Shown: piece by piece, positions 8,083-19,601 of the stretch | Position numbering within the stretch: position 1 is the first letter of the stretch | Layout: each line of letters starts with the position of its first letter | Source of the DNA: Phytomonas francai | Taxonomy: Eukaryota; Euglenozoa; Kinetoplastea; Trypanosomatida; Trypanosomatidae | Reading direction: 5' to 3' | Length of the DNA: 45,313 nt | Assembly: GCA_001766655.1 (NCBI GenBank) | Contig: MJCC01000001.1 | Location: 1,404,941 to 1,450,253 of the forward strand | Program-made: the position numbers and the translations under genes | Notes under the pieces: generated by a model | Databases searched by the model: none | What the model was told of the DNA's origin: nothing | Seen by the model: the letters and a program-made list of their open reading frames with translations, nothing else

Positions 8083-9059
8083 GTGTGAGCATTTGGAATG
8101 TGGTTGTTTCTGTTGTTATCGTTGTTTGAGGCAAAGTGACGCCACCCCCTTGACATGCCAATTCCCTTCCCACAATGTAGATCATAATCTAAGTATACAT
8201 GCCTATATATAAGAAAAAGTGAAATATACCAATGCGGTGCACAGATGCGATGCAAACTTCACTCTGAAGTCATCTCTCTTTTTTTTTCTTTTTTTGCGAT
8301 GCCGGCTGATAGGGGAAGCGCATTGATGAGAAAGCAACGCATGTCGATTATAGGTGATCCCGTGCACTGCCCTTAGGTGCCGCAGATTTGTGCATGGTTC
8401 GAAATGCGTTTGCATGGGTGTGTTTCTATTCAAGCACACAATACAACGCAGACAAGTGGGGTAAAGGGGGGTGAAGAGAAGCGAGGTGTGCCACTCAGGT
8501 CTGCGCACGGCTCAGCCACAATGTCCCCTAACGTCCGCGACACCACCATTGGTGGTTGGGATAAATTTTCCAAAATCGTATTGAAATAAGGGATAATGCA
8601 AAAGAAAGAGTTCTATTTGTAGTGGAGACAGAAGGGGTTATGCAGTTTGAGTAATAATCAAATAGAGAATATCAGTATATCTTTAAATGCGATTATGAAC
8701 AGGGGAAAAAGATAAAGAATATAAAATGTTGAATAAATGCAAAACACAATGCAACCCCAAGTGTGGAGGAGGGCTCGGGGTGGTTGAAAAGCAATGTTCG
8801 TAGGTGTCCGTCTTGGCCCTTCTATAAAAGTCAATCGCAATCAAACAACAAAATCGCTTCTATTTATTAAGGTGCAACTCTTTATTCGAAACCAATTTTG
8901 CGCCATACCCAGCTTACCCGCCCCGCTTGGTACCTCCACGCGCGGGGTCCATGGCAAACAACGATATGATATCCCCACCCCACCCCAAACAAAAGCAAAA
9001 ATACGAATCTACATGCCGCCATGCGCGTTCAGTTATTGTAGTGTTTTGTGAGAAAATAC
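8083..9059. other. Intergenic region, no gene seen
   Basis: Mixed-composition spacer. Short ORFs on both strands (for example minus 8203-8508) lack motifs, and most depend on non-ATG starts or run through T-rich stretches. Confidence 0.5.
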
Positions 9060-10730
9060 CATAATTGCATCGGGGGGGGGGGTCTGGCCGATGGTAACCG
9101 CATTCAAACCGCACACCACCCCCTTCGCACCGCCTGATCGCATTCGGTTTTATAGGGAAAAAATAATTATAAAAACCAGGGCTTCAACAAAAAGGGGGAA
9201 CCACATGCCAGACGACGACGGTCGCACCGTATGCGGGCATATGGCGGAGTTCGCCACGGTCATGCGATTTCACCGGACCCCCCCCCCCCGTACGGCATAC
9301 AGTTGCGTCGGGGCCGAAACCCCCACTGCACTCGAAGGCCAAGGGTGCTCTCGAGTAGGCGGTCCAAGAAACCGCTGGCCTCACGACGCGCATACGGTGG
9401 CCCGGGGCTCCCTCGTCGCACAGAACGCCCGTGCAGATGGCGAGTATGCTTTCCCATAGCCTATCTGGCGGGTGGCGCTTGGCAAAGCTGAAAAACATCA
9501 CTTGGGCTTCGAAAACATAGAGCCGGGCGGAACGGTTGGATTTCCATCCGCGCACCCAGCGCCTCGATATTCTATTATGTGCGGTGGTTGTCTGTTTTTT
9601 TTTTTTTTTTGAAAAGCATTTCCAGAACAGCAAAACACTGGGGAAATCCCAGATTCACCCCTTAATGGGCTGGGGAAAAGCCGCCGATGCCAAGTCACCC
9701 CTATTTTCTTATCCCCTCAGTTTCATCAGCTGGATCTGAAATTGTGGGTGAACATCCGCGAAATATATTTTCAGAGGCTTTCCTTTTTTTCACCGCAGCG
9801 GCGATTGTTGTATATCGGCATTGGTTTTCAAGAATGGGGGGTCTATAGGGGCGTTCTGAAAGGGTGGGGGGGGCTTGCGGAAATCGTGGGGTTGCCCTGA
9901 ATATTCGGGAGGGGGGGCGGGGTCGAAATACTGACGCTTCGCAGGGCGTGGGGGGTTTGTGGTCTACGCAGGTTTTATAAATGCAGCTTTGGCCCGTTCA
10001 GCTGTGGTTGATTTTTTGGGGGGAGCATTTGGGTTCTCCTGGGGGGTGGGCCCGGTGGTTAGCACGACCCATTTTCCTCGTGGGTTTGGTAAACGCCATG
10101 CCTCCCCCCAATGGTCTCAATGTCGGAAATGCAACGGTATATGGTACAATTCCGCTGGGCTACCAATTCTGGAAACGGTTGGGCGCATCTTGGTTTTCGT
10201 AAAGCACTCGGGGGCGGTGGCGGTGTGTTGGCGGGGTCCTTCCACATAATGTGCGGTTTTGGGTGGGGTGCAAAACGCCCGTGGGATGCGCGGGGGGCCT
10301 CCGCCTGATCCTGATCTTGGGGGGAAATTGGGGATTTGTTGGTGATCCCTTCTCGCCCATGCTGCGCCTAGAATGGGGGGCGAACGGGCTGTCTCGTACT
10401 CCAAATTGTGGGGGTGGAAATGGGGGGAGGCACATTTATTTTCCAAAGAAGCCCCCCCCCCCCGCAACTCACGGACGCTCGTTTCGGACGCGGGGCGAAA
10501 TGGCTCACAACATGTATTTTTGGCTGTGGCTTTTTTCCGAAAAAAATGAAATTGATCTCAGAATGCGTTGGATTTCCTTTGCGGTTTGTTTACGCTTATT
10601 TGTGCGTGTTCGGGGGTCAAGGTGTGGCATGGGAAAATTCAATGCCAGCACTACACAGAGGGGGTGCCACGGGAGAGTTTCTCCACATTTTCACTAAACT
10701 TTTAAATAGGGATGGCGGCGGCAGTGGGGG
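9060..10730. other. G-run-rich non-coding island
   Basis: About 1.7 kb of unusual base composition. On the + strand there are at least ten runs of five or more G between about 9830 and 10430, plus an 11-base G run at 9072-9082. There are also 12-base C runs at about 9278-9289 and 10452-10463. Overlapping ORFs occur on both strands but look like by-products of the GC content. It could be a regulatory or replication-linked element or a decayed sequence. Nothing here identifies it. Confidence 0.5.
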
Positions 10731-12632
10731 ATTCTATAAACTATTCTCTGTTTCATGCATCACCTGGGTGTTTGATCGTGACCGAAGAAGTGCAATCACC
10801 TTTAGATTTCGATAAGATCTTTCTCTTCCGTTTCCCTTTAGTAATACTGCCTAGAACAAATTAACAATCAAAGATTCTACGTATCATAGCCTCCTTGCTG
10901 GTCTTGAGCTTGTAAAATTGTGTTGAATCATTTTCTTTCGGTTAAATATTAAGCTCTTCTATGATATGAATGTCCTACGGTTTTTCGAATTGGCTTTCGT
11001 TTGGTGTTCAAACTAGCGATCAGTGTTTTTAGATCCCTTATTTTTAGATACTATTGCAATGGGATCGACCCGGAAATTATACTTTTGAAGAAGAAGAGAG
11101 ACACACTAAACACTGTATGCCATAGCGCAGAACGTACTTTTCAGGAATGTGTCGCGATAATGTTTCTTTTTCCAAATGGTTTGTCCGTACGTCTTTACTT
11201 TTACCTCTTTTTTGGGATTGATGATCAATGGACTCTTCCATAGACAAGTAGTATCGCATGTATTCGCTGTACACCAACAATTTTAATGGCTTGGTAAGTA
11301 ACTTGGTTATACTTATCTCTTTAGCATGTAAGAAATCTTGTGACGGTGAGGTGACACTACTCTTATTTAATTTCTGTTCGAAATTTCTATTCGTGTGTGC
11401 GGTTGGTTTATGTCTTTCGATGAATCTCTTATGTAGCACTACCCCTTATGATCATTTTAACATTTTATATTATCTACTGTGAATAGGGCCTTTAAAAAAT
11501 GTGTACATCGCTGCTATTATTTATTTATTACCTATTCCTTCTCTCCTAGCCAAAACACTGTTACGTTTTCAAGAAGTAGTGCTGATATGTAATTTTTAGT
11601 TGTGGAATCATGTTTATTTATTATTATTGAATTTTTGTAAATAGGGAATACTATGCCTTCCCTTTCCGTACTAATATCGCATAGCAAGACTAGGTTATGA
11701 AGCAGCTATACACCGATATTATTGTTCTCAATATAAGATTTTTATGGCTCGTAAGTTCTTTTCGTTTCTGAATCTTACCTTAATCTAATGTTTATCAGAG
11801 TCCATCTTTTAGTGACATTGCTTTGTGTGTAATTCGTTTTCTATTTAATCGCTACCCAGTATCTTATCCTTTTGTTTAGATTTTTATCACGCTCTACCTA
11901 TTGACTTAACACTCTCTGCAGATTTTAAATTTCCAACGTATCAGGCTTAAGGGTCCTGTTTCTTAAAAACCTATGATGATTGATGTCTTTTCATTTAATT
12001 GCCTTACTTTCAGCCTTGGCAACATACTTAACTGCATATTAAACGTATAAGGATAGCCTTTGTGTGTTCTTATCGCACCTTAATCTATTTGTTTCAGTTT
12101 AGTGGATAGGCGATAGTTTGCCTCTTCTTATTTTCCACGAATCAAGGATGTAAAAAAGGCGAACAACTTTAGGTATTCATCTCTATACTTTATTCAACGA
12201 TAATCTATTTAGTATTTATTGTCAATCTCATGCATTTTCCTTTAATACCCCTATAAAAAAGAGGTTGGGAAACTGCCTACTTTTATATCATCTACATTCT
12301 TTTATACAATATGGGGAAAATAACCCTTATTATTCTCCATTCCATTTAAAACTCTTTACCAGGCTTTGTAGTCTCAAAATACAGTACCCTAAAGAAAGGG
12401 TCGCATAATAGTTTTCTCTTCATTTATTCTTAAGGATTAGGAGGGTCTACAAGAAAGCCACAAAAAAATATTTCCTTGGCTTGTTCTGTATTATAAAAAT
12501 ATTTTTTAGAATATAAATCTATTCGTACCCACAATCCATATTCTAAATTAGTATCTTTATTATTTTCCTATTTTTTTTTATTATACACAAAGGGGCCTGT
12601 ACTCAATATATACACTCAAACAGTCTGCTATT
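10731..12632. other. AT-rich intergenic region before the pseudokinesin array
   Basis: About 1.9 kb of AT-rich sequence with no credible gene. A T-run at about 12571-12579 followed by AG near 12591 may be the splice acceptor for the gene at 12633, since no ATG lies between. Confidence 0.55.
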
Positions 12633-15600
12633 ATGGAGAAAGTAGTTCAAGTTGGGGTGAACGACAATGAAAATGCACCGCTGCTGCGTTCACGCGGTTC
12701 AAATTTAACTACCCACGAACATATCAATGATTTTGAGTATAGTTCTTCCTGTTTTCGACTAAGTGAGTTTTCTATACCAATCGATAATATGGCAGACAAA
12801 TCTGTTTCGTTCTTTGCCTCGAATCCAGGTAATGATGCTGTGGTAGGAAGGGATAATTATCCTTGCTTAAGTTGCAACCATGATTTTCGATGGGAATTTA
12901 TCAACACTAGTAAGCGCGATTCGACCTGTGAAACCCAAATCGGCCAATACGCCGCTCCAGATCATTCAAAACATCTGAAAGAGTTACAGGGCCTTAAGTA
13001 CTCGCTAGATTTAACTTCTGAACACGAGTACGTGTCGCGCGCATTTTCCGAAACCTCTTATGACGATAAAATTAGCTCCATCAATTTGGAAGTTTCACAA
13101 ACAAGTCATTCTCGGAGCCACGATTCCTTATATAAGGAAAATGCATTTAACTTTGGTATAGATACTTTTTTTCACGGAACTCAATTAGGGTTTGGACCGC
13201 AAACTTCCTTTAGAAAGGCTTCCCCGATGAGGAATAGTTTTTTTTTATCTTATTCTCCCATCAAGAGCTTATGTAGTGCCTATTCACTAAATAAAAATGA
13301 GATTGTGCTTGATTGTGGCACTGCACCTGACACAGGAATATTACAGAATGCTGAAGAAGAGACTATGCCAGATTTGTTTCGTGTAGACAGTCTCTTTCAG
13401 TTCCCTGGGAAGCTTGTTACAACGGCTATCAAAGATTATGCAAATATTAGGGAAGCTGAACCGCTATCACAGGAATTTAGCTCAGTCAGTATCCCATCAG
13501 AATCATTGATTCACGCACGAATTAGTGCTGCATGCGGAGAAACTACACGTTCGGATTCTTCTCCAGTCCCATTTGGTGGATGTGCACGGGCAAAAAGTCG
13601 GAGTACCGATTCAGCAAAGGTGTGCAAATCGAATCAGCCTGAGAATAGCTTTTCCATAGATAAACCTGACATACCAACTGAGCGGTTATTAGCTGAAATT
13701 GTCTCTAATTCTACTAATAGTTTCTTTCCTTCTACTTCAGAGAAGTCTACATCTTTTGGCATCTTGAGGTTGCGCCCTTCTATGTCTATTGAAAGGCGGT
13801 CAGATTGTCAGCCCGGACGATTATTCTCAATTGGTAGACATGTGGGTCAACCCATTAAGAAGTTGTCACCCGTTAAGATTCAGCCACTTTCTGTTCCAGA
13901 AGCAGTTATTCCGCACGAGAAGCTTTCTGTGCACTTTAATACCAGCACGTTGGATACACCCCCAGCTAAAAGCAATGCACCTTCGAAGTTTTCTCAGTCC
14001 CTACAGGTGCTGAGGAATATATCCACGCAATCACGAAAACACAAGAACACAACGTATTTACTACCGAGTTCGCACGCTTCAGAATTTAGCTCGTGTTCCC
14101 AGCATAAAAAAGCTAAAGCTGAACTGTATAGTTTGCCAGAGATTAAACTCGCACGGTCACCTGAGGACAAACATAAGGTAGATCTAGAAAATAAATTACC
14201 TAAGACATTGCGATTTCTTTGCGTGCCTAAAATAGAAACAGCTGAGCCCAAGCATACTTTAAAATCTGTAAATTATATCACAAAAAAAATGTTACCCATT
14301 AAGCGCAACACTGCTAAAATGCCTGTTTTTGTGACTAAATCGGACCATTCCAAGGAGAAAATTCAGAGACCTTGCTCTAAACATTTGGAAACTTGTGGAA
14401 AGGCTTCCAGCGATAAGCATGCTATAATTGGCTCCTTTTCTGGGAGAAATAGGGCGACACAAGGACGGAAGTCACCTTTTCACGTTTTCGAATTGCGCCG
14501 AGATGCCGCTGATTTACCCAAGGCTGCTATCCAGAAAAGGGATGTTGACACCCTTAGCTCTGCTGCGAGCACCAGTACAAGTTCTCTTCGCCAAATCATG
14601 GAGGTTACTCCTTCGGAAAGAACAGCCTTATCTTATCAAGGTCAAGAGTTAACTCAACTTGTGCCGAGCTCGATTTCGTGTCCTGGGGGAAGTGGTGCTA
14701 ATGATTCAAAGAAGAAGGGTCAGCACGAAACAGTCCCGCAATTTTCTCCAGTTGAAAGGGACGCCTTGAATACGGATAGGCAGCGGTTGGGTGCCTTGTT
14801 AGTTTCAAACCCCTCCACAACTGATATGATGCCCGCATCATATAAAAAAGTAGGAATTCAGGAAGCTCAACTTTGCCACGAAGCTATCCCACAAAGAGGC
14901 CAACAGGTGGTAGGGGACCTTAAAATTACATTGTCCAGAGCCAGTAGCATCAGTGAGGGCACTGCTCGACGAATGACATCTACAGAAAAAGTTCAACAAT
15001 CAAAGGTTTATTCTTCATTCAGCGCCTCAAGGGGAGACCCGCCTTCTTATTCTTCTTTGGTTCTGGTATCTCATTCGGGAGCCTTCGAGTCTATGTTACA
15101 GGAGCCAAATCATCATCGCACCTTAAGACTGTGGATGAATCAGTTTAAGAAGGGGGAGTACTGGTGGGACAGTTCCCTCAAATCGATTTCTACAGATTCT
15201 GGAAATGCAATTGACTTTATTCAACGCACACAGCTGACGACCGACCCACTACCATTGAGGCTTCCAAAAACCGAGACCCAGAGAATACGTGAGCGTAAGG
15301 AGCGTGTTGCGGCCCTTTTGGCTCGTCGGAGGGAAAAAATGCAGGGAAAATTTCCAAATCTGAAGTTCAAGGCTGAAGAGCAAAGTGCTACCCCGATCGA
15401 GCCATTTCTTGCATCTTCACAGAGCCTTCATCGACTTCAGAAGGACCTGCCTCTGCCTCTGGAAGGGCGTATCGAAGCCCGTGCGGCCGCATCTCGCCGA
15501 TCTACGGAGAACACGATTTCTATCACAGACCATAAATGCATCGACACAGCGAGCACTCCTGGACAAAATGGTGTGTATATTGCCTCGACTGTAGTGCTCA

Positions 15601-18600
15601 CTAAGCAACATAGTAGCGACACTAAGACAAACGCTCAACAGGACAGTTTTAGCAATATTGATCAGGCTAGCAGGATACTCGAGAAAAGACCCAATTTAGA
15701 AAGTATCGTGAAAATCACTTTAAAGGACAGCTACACTCTAAAAGTTTGCAGCCCCTGGGAACAGCCCAACTTCTTCAGAGTCGATGAGCTTGTGCAGGAA
15801 ACGGGGAAACTGGAACATCTGCAATGTTCTACGTTATCGATGACAATAGGGAACCTTTTCAAAGGGTTTAATAACGCGATTCTGCTGTCTTCTACGCAAA
15901 AAGCGAAATCTAGCTCTTTAGCTTTCGTGCAGCATCTATTTAAAAGTGTGGTCCAGCGCCTGCCTCCTAAGGCAATATTACTCTGGTCTATGTGCACTAT
16001 AAATAATGGGGAGATTAATCACTTGAACCTTTCGAAAACAGAAAAGAGCACTCACTCATGTTTTAAAATCATCGGGAAAAATGATCCTTTACCTGGTATA
16101 ACTTCCCATGCAGAAAAGTTGAACGGTATGTATTTTGAGGGTGCAATGTGGGCGCGGGTCAAGGACATCTCACAGGTGTCTGAGAAACTTACCAGTGCTT
16201 ATCGGCAAGTAGATCTTCATAAAATGGGAGACCGCTCTATGCTTGCCATTTCCCTGGTCCTGAGGCGTGTTATCAATGATAAAGTGAAACCAACTTTTTC
16301 CTCACTTCTCGTGGCCGATGTTGGTGTTAATTGTGAAATCCTTGTCGATGCCATATCTTCCTTAGACCCAGGTCCTTATGGTCCTTTTCGAAATATTCTC
16401 CGCCGGTGTAGTTCTACTAAGGCAGTATTTTTGCTGAGTAACTCTGAAAGCGATTATGCTCTAAGACTGCTTCGTACACAGCGCAGACTCTGTAACATTA
16501 AGGACTTTGAATCGCGCGTGGAAAGTGAAAAATGGGATTTAAAGCACCCACCAGAAGACTTGAGTGCCTTGGAGAATCAAGGCACATATAGAGCTGTTGG
16601 CATCGATACCATAAAACAACTCACACATTCCAAGAAATTTAAGCGACATCATTCCTTAATATCGAATCGAGATTCCTCATCTCGTTCATGCTCGATCTCT
16701 GCACTCGAGAATGTAAAACTAAGAAGGGGCTATAATACACAGAATGCCGCTGACAACTTGCGCTGCAGTGAAGACTCCATGCAAAGGATCAGCCTTGTTC
16801 AGAAACCGACAGGGGTTGCCGTCCAGAACGAAGGGCACAATATTGGCGAATCCGATGCATTGGTCTCACGCCCGTTCTACCGCCGTAGTAATAAAAGCAA
16901 CGTTAGTCTTATCTCTGATCATGATGCATCAGCGTCCTTGGCAAGCCCTGGAGATGATCGCCGATTTCTTCCAGGAGCCACCTCAATAGGACCGAATGGC
17001 GGACCGGAATGGTCGAACTTGCCGAGCAACATCACACGAAAGACACGCTTCCTGAGCAATGGATCGGACTTATCCGCCGGACATGGGGGTGATGCGGAAA
17101 GCGTCATCAGTAAGTACGATGATCGTTGTAGCCGTCAGAGCGGCTTCAAAGCTGTTAAATTTAAACACAAGCCACCCTTGTTTCCGGAGAACAACAGTGC
17201 AATGCGATTTGTACCAGGTCCTACGAATGTTCGCACTCTGATTATTTTAGACCGACACTGCGGCGAATTGTCTGATATTACATACGATGACAACGTAGTC
17301 TTTGTAACTGCCGAAGACGACTTTGAGGATTATGAAATGGATGAAGTCATTGAGATGTCGCTGGAGGAGGACGTGGGTCACATACAGTCAAGAATTCTCC
17401 AACAGGTGTGTGAAACGGTTTGTCGAGGTTGCAACGCCGCTCTACTTTGTGGAGTTAGTCGTGCTTTTCGTGTATCTCCACTAGCCTTAATCAGCGTTGT
17501 GAACTCCATTTTCGCCAAAATCAAAAATGAAGATAAAGGCGGCAATAGTGGCAGTATGCGTGGCGGCCTTACTGTGTCCATAGTTCATATCAAAGGGGGA
17601 ATGGTAGTGGACCTTTTAAGACCCAATACCGAACCGCAAAAGCTAGTTGTCGCTGTTTCTCCTATCTTTGGCTCTTGTGTACACGGTGTGCACTATCAGC
17701 TTGTGGAGGATGCACTCGATTTTAAGCAGATCCTTGGCAACGCCTTATCGAAGCCGAGCTTCTCGACGGATGGGAGAGATCACAGCTTTGTCTTCTGTTC
17801 TCTTATTTTTAAGTTCAAACATCCTAATCAGAGCGATGTGTTAGTCTGCTCACTTGTGGCTAGCTTAGCAGGGCAAAATGTTGGGCTCTACCAATCCGTT
17901 CTTGAGTCTAGCCCTCTTGTGCCCCATGCGCTGTTTCATTACGCGTTGGGTGGGCCCTGTTTTACCGTCGCTCTTCTCGGAGTCGGTGGGAATGAGAAAC
18001 GGGTCAGCAAGATGCTCAATATCGAGAGAATCCTCCGAGGAGTTCAGAACCGGCCGACCCATCCCGGCAGCATTCACCAATTTGTTAGCAGCATCCGCGA
18101 AGGTCTTGTTCCGACACTCACTGAGAAGCTAAAGCAAGCTATGAGTGAAGAGGAACGGATCGCCACCTCTAAAGTTTTGCGCCGTGTGGAGGAAATGATC
18201 AGCGACGCGGAGATCCTACTCAAGGACTTTGATCATCAGCAGCCGAAGGCGTATCTCCATGAGGATGACAACGACCACCGTACGCCAACGACCGCCAACG
18301 CCGCCACTTGCAAGTCCGCCGTGAAGGACCATCACGATGTCGACTTACTACACCGCCATTTTCTATACGCCGAGGGATGCGGCACGACATCCAGACACCA
18401 GCAACACATTCGCTTTTTTGAACGCAGCTGTAGACAAGTAATAGGACTTCCCATACACGGCTCAAGGCTTATGAAAGAGGAGCGGGAGGCGTGCAAGGGC
18501 AACCGTATCAAGTCTCTCGTGTGCTTTGATAAGCGTCTTCTGGGTGGGGGCTCGGCTGTTGTGGAGGGGAACAGTGTTCTTGTATCCACTAAAAAAGGTG

Positions 18601-19601
18601 CCTGCCGCTTCGATGTTGATGAGATCATCGTGCGCGATGGCAGTGACCAGCCTATACAGAATTCGGAGCTTTTAAGCCAGATGGTCAAGAAGTTCGTCGG
18701 TGGTTGTGATACGGGTTTACTTGCTGCGGACAGCGAAAGCTGCGCTTTTACTTTGCTTGTTCTACACAAAATTGTGTCCGATGTCTTGGATAGCATAGAG
18801 GAGCATGAAAATGGAGGTGATTCTCGTTCTTTACCGCATTTCGGCTCTGCAACGTCTGGTAACTCTCCCAGAACCGTTAAAGGGGAGTTGCAGGTGAGTA
18901 TGTCCCTTATTAAGGATGGTATTACGATCGATTTACTATGTAGTAAAGCCAGAGCCCACCCCCAGAAGTTTAAAATGGAGTATTCTGCAATATTTGGTCC
19001 TCTCATTAAGGGCATCACGATGCATTCGGTACACACAGTTGAGGATTTTGATCAATTTTTTAGTGTTGCTATCGACAATGCAGACCCGGAGCTGCAAACA
19101 GAGGACCCAGGTATCATGGTCATTTATCTAATTCTTACGATGCATGTCAGTGAATTTGATAAGGATGATGTGTTCGTATCGACATTTACTACCACCGCTG
19201 TGTTTGATGCCGTACATCACTACGTGAGCGCACTGGAAGGTAGCGCAGGTGAACTGCTTGAGCTATTTCGAAAGCCCATTGGTGGTGTTTCTAACACTTT
19301 TGCAGTTGTTGGCATCAGCGATGAGGACAACGACACCCAAAAGTTTTTGATTGCTCTTGATATGCTTGCGCGCATTGTGAACCTTTCATCTGAACCAAAC
19401 AGTATGAACAAGCTGATTCAAGAGATTCAATTGAATCTATCCAAGTTAATGGAACACTTCTCAGCATCGATAAGCTTAGAGGAAGGAGATTACATCACGA
19501 AATGGGTACAGACCCTGGAACTAGCGTTGTGTGATATAAAGAAATTTATACGGCATCGATGGCCTCAGGCGCGTTTACCCGCTCTTCCGCTGCCAGTCTA
19601 A
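12633..19601 (+). CDS. Giant protein with three degenerate kinesin-motor-like domains (2322 aa)
   Basis: Residues 1 to about 870 are Ser/Thr/Lys-rich and probably disordered. A basic helix with Q-R-I-R-E-R follows at about 875-915. Three related domains come next: about 1023-1295, 1532-1815 and 1959-2255. Each begins with a hydrophobic strand (for example V-R-T-L-I-I-L-D), has a G-x-N/D-x-A/G-L-L strand where kinesins carry the P-loop, and the second and third close with an x-G-G ... strand and helix like the kinesin L-G-G-N ... Y-A end. None has G-K-T/S, the switch I N-x-x-S-S-R-S-H or the switch II D-L-A-G-S-E. Domain 2 also keeps the P-x-x-x-G-S-I-x-x-F tail and D-A-E-x-L-L-K-D ... P-K-A-Y end seen at 26700 and 30540. 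ATP-driven motility is therefore not expected. A structural or scaffold role is inference. Confidence 0.75.
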   Translation: MEKVVQVGVNDNENAPLLRSRGSNLTTHEHINDFEYSSSCFRLSEFSIPIDNMADKSVSFFASNPGNDAVVGRDNYPCLSCNHDFRWEFINTSKRDSTCETQIGQYAAPDHSKHLKELQGLKYSLDLTSEHEYVSRAFSETSYDDKISSINLEVSQTSHSRSHDSLYKENAFNFGIDTFFHGTQLGFGPQTSFRKASPMRNSFFLSYSPIKSLCSAYSLNKNEIVLDCGTAPDTGILQNAEEETMPDLFRVDSLFQFPGKLVTTAIKDYANIREAEPLSQEFSSVSIPSESLIHARISAACGETTRSDSSPVPFGGCARAKSRSTDSAKVCKSNQPENSFSIDKPDIPTERLLAEIVSNSTNSFFPSTSEKSTSFGILRLRPSMSIERRSDCQPGRLFSIGRHVGQPIKKLSPVKIQPLSVPEAVIPHEKLSVHFNTSTLDTPPAKSNAPSKFSQSLQVLRNISTQSRKHKNTTYLLPSSHASEFSSCSQHKKAKAELYSLPEIKLARSPEDKHKVDLENKLPKTLRFLCVPKIETAEPKHTLKSVNYITKKMLPIKRNTAKMPVFVTKSDHSKEKIQRPCSKHLETCGKASSDKHAIIGSFSGRNRATQGRKSPFHVFELRRDAADLPKAAIQKRDVDTLSSAASTSTSSLRQIMEVTPSERTALSYQGQELTQLVPSSISCPGGSGANDSKKKGQHETVPQFSPVERDALNTDRQRLGALLVSNPSTTDMMPASYKKVGIQEAQLCHEAIPQRGQQVVGDLKITLSRASSISEGTARRMTSTEKVQQSKVYSSFSASRGDPPSYSSLVLVSHSGAFESMLQEPNHHRTLRLWMNQFKKGEYWWDSSLKSISTDSGNAIDFIQRTQLTTDPLPLRLPKTETQRIRERKERVAALLARRREKMQGKFPNLKFKAEEQSATPIEPFLASSQSLHRLQKDLPLPLEGRIEARAAASRRSTENTISITDHKCIDTASTPGQNGVYIASTVVLTKQHSSDTKTNAQQDSFSNIDQASRILEKRPNLESIVKITLKDSYTLKVCSPWEQPNFFRVDELVQETGKLEHLQCSTLSMTIGNLFKGFNNAILLSSTQKAKSSSLAFVQHLFKSVVQRLPPKAILLWSMCTINNGEINHLNLSKTEKSTHSCFKIIGKNDPLPGITSHAEKLNGMYFEGAMWARVKDISQVSEKLTSAYRQVDLHKMGDRSMLAISLVLRRVINDKVKPTFSSLLVADVGVNCEILVDAISSLDPGPYGPFRNILRRCSSTKAVFLLSNSESDYALRLLRTQRRLCNIKDFESRVESEKWDLKHPPEDLSALENQGTYRAVGIDTIKQLTHSKKFKRHHSLISNRDSSSRSCSISALENVKLRRGYNTQNAADNLRCSEDSMQRISLVQKPTGVAVQNEGHNIGESDALVSRPFYRRSNKSNVSLISDHDASASLASPGDDRRFLPGATSIGPNGGPEWSNLPSNITRKTRFLSNGSDLSAGHGGDAESVISKYDDRCSRQSGFKAVKFKHKPPLFPENNSAMRFVPGPTNVRTLIILDRHCGELSDITYDDNVVFVTAEDDFEDYEMDEVIEMSLEEDVGHIQSRILQQVCETVCRGCNAALLCGVSRAFRVSPLALISVVNSIFAKIKNEDKGGNSGSMRGGLTVSIVHIKGGMVVDLLRPNTEPQKLVVAVSPIFGSCVHGVHYQLVEDALDFKQILGNALSKPSFSTDGRDHSFVFCSLIFKFKHPNQSDVLVCSLVASLAGQNVGLYQSVLESSPLVPHALFHYALGGPCFTVALLGVGGNEKRVSKMLNIERILRGVQNRPTHPGSIHQFVSSIREGLVPTLTEKLKQAMSEEERIATSKVLRRVEEMISDAEILLKDFDHQQPKAYLHEDDNDHRTPTTANAATCKSAVKDHHDVDLLHRHFLYAEGCGTTSRHQQHIRFFERSCRQVIGLPIHGSRLMKEEREACKGNRIKSLVCFDKRLLGGGSAVVEGNSVLVSTKKGACRFDVDEIIVRDGSDQPIQNSELLSQMVKKFVGGCDTGLLAADSESCAFTLLVLHKIVSDVLDSIEEHENGGDSRSLPHFGSATSGNSPRTVKGELQVSMSLIKDGITIDLLCSKARAHPQKFKMEYSAIFGPLIKGITMHSVHTVEDFDQFFSVAIDNADPELQTEDPGIMVIYLILTMHVSEFDKDDVFVSTFTTTAVFDAVHHYVSALEGSAGELLELFRKPIGGVSNTFAVVGISDEDNDTQKFLIALDMLARIVNLSSEPNSMNKLIQEIQLNLSKLMEHFSASISLEEGDYITKWVQTLELALCDIKKFIRHRWPQARLPALPLPV

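Noticed and set aside
7554..8255. Long minus-strand ORFs opposite the 435-residue gene
   Set aside because: They mirror GC-rich codons of the + strand gene and consist of Ser/Arg/Pro-rich low-complexity sequence.
8380..8420. GGTTCGAAATGC resembling a tRNA T-loop
   Set aside because: No acceptor stem, D-arm or anticodon arm could be folded around it.
9091..10815. Several overlapping ORFs of 80-150 codons on both strands in the G-run island
   Set aside because: They run through homopolymer G and C tracts, overlap each other on both strands and show no motif.
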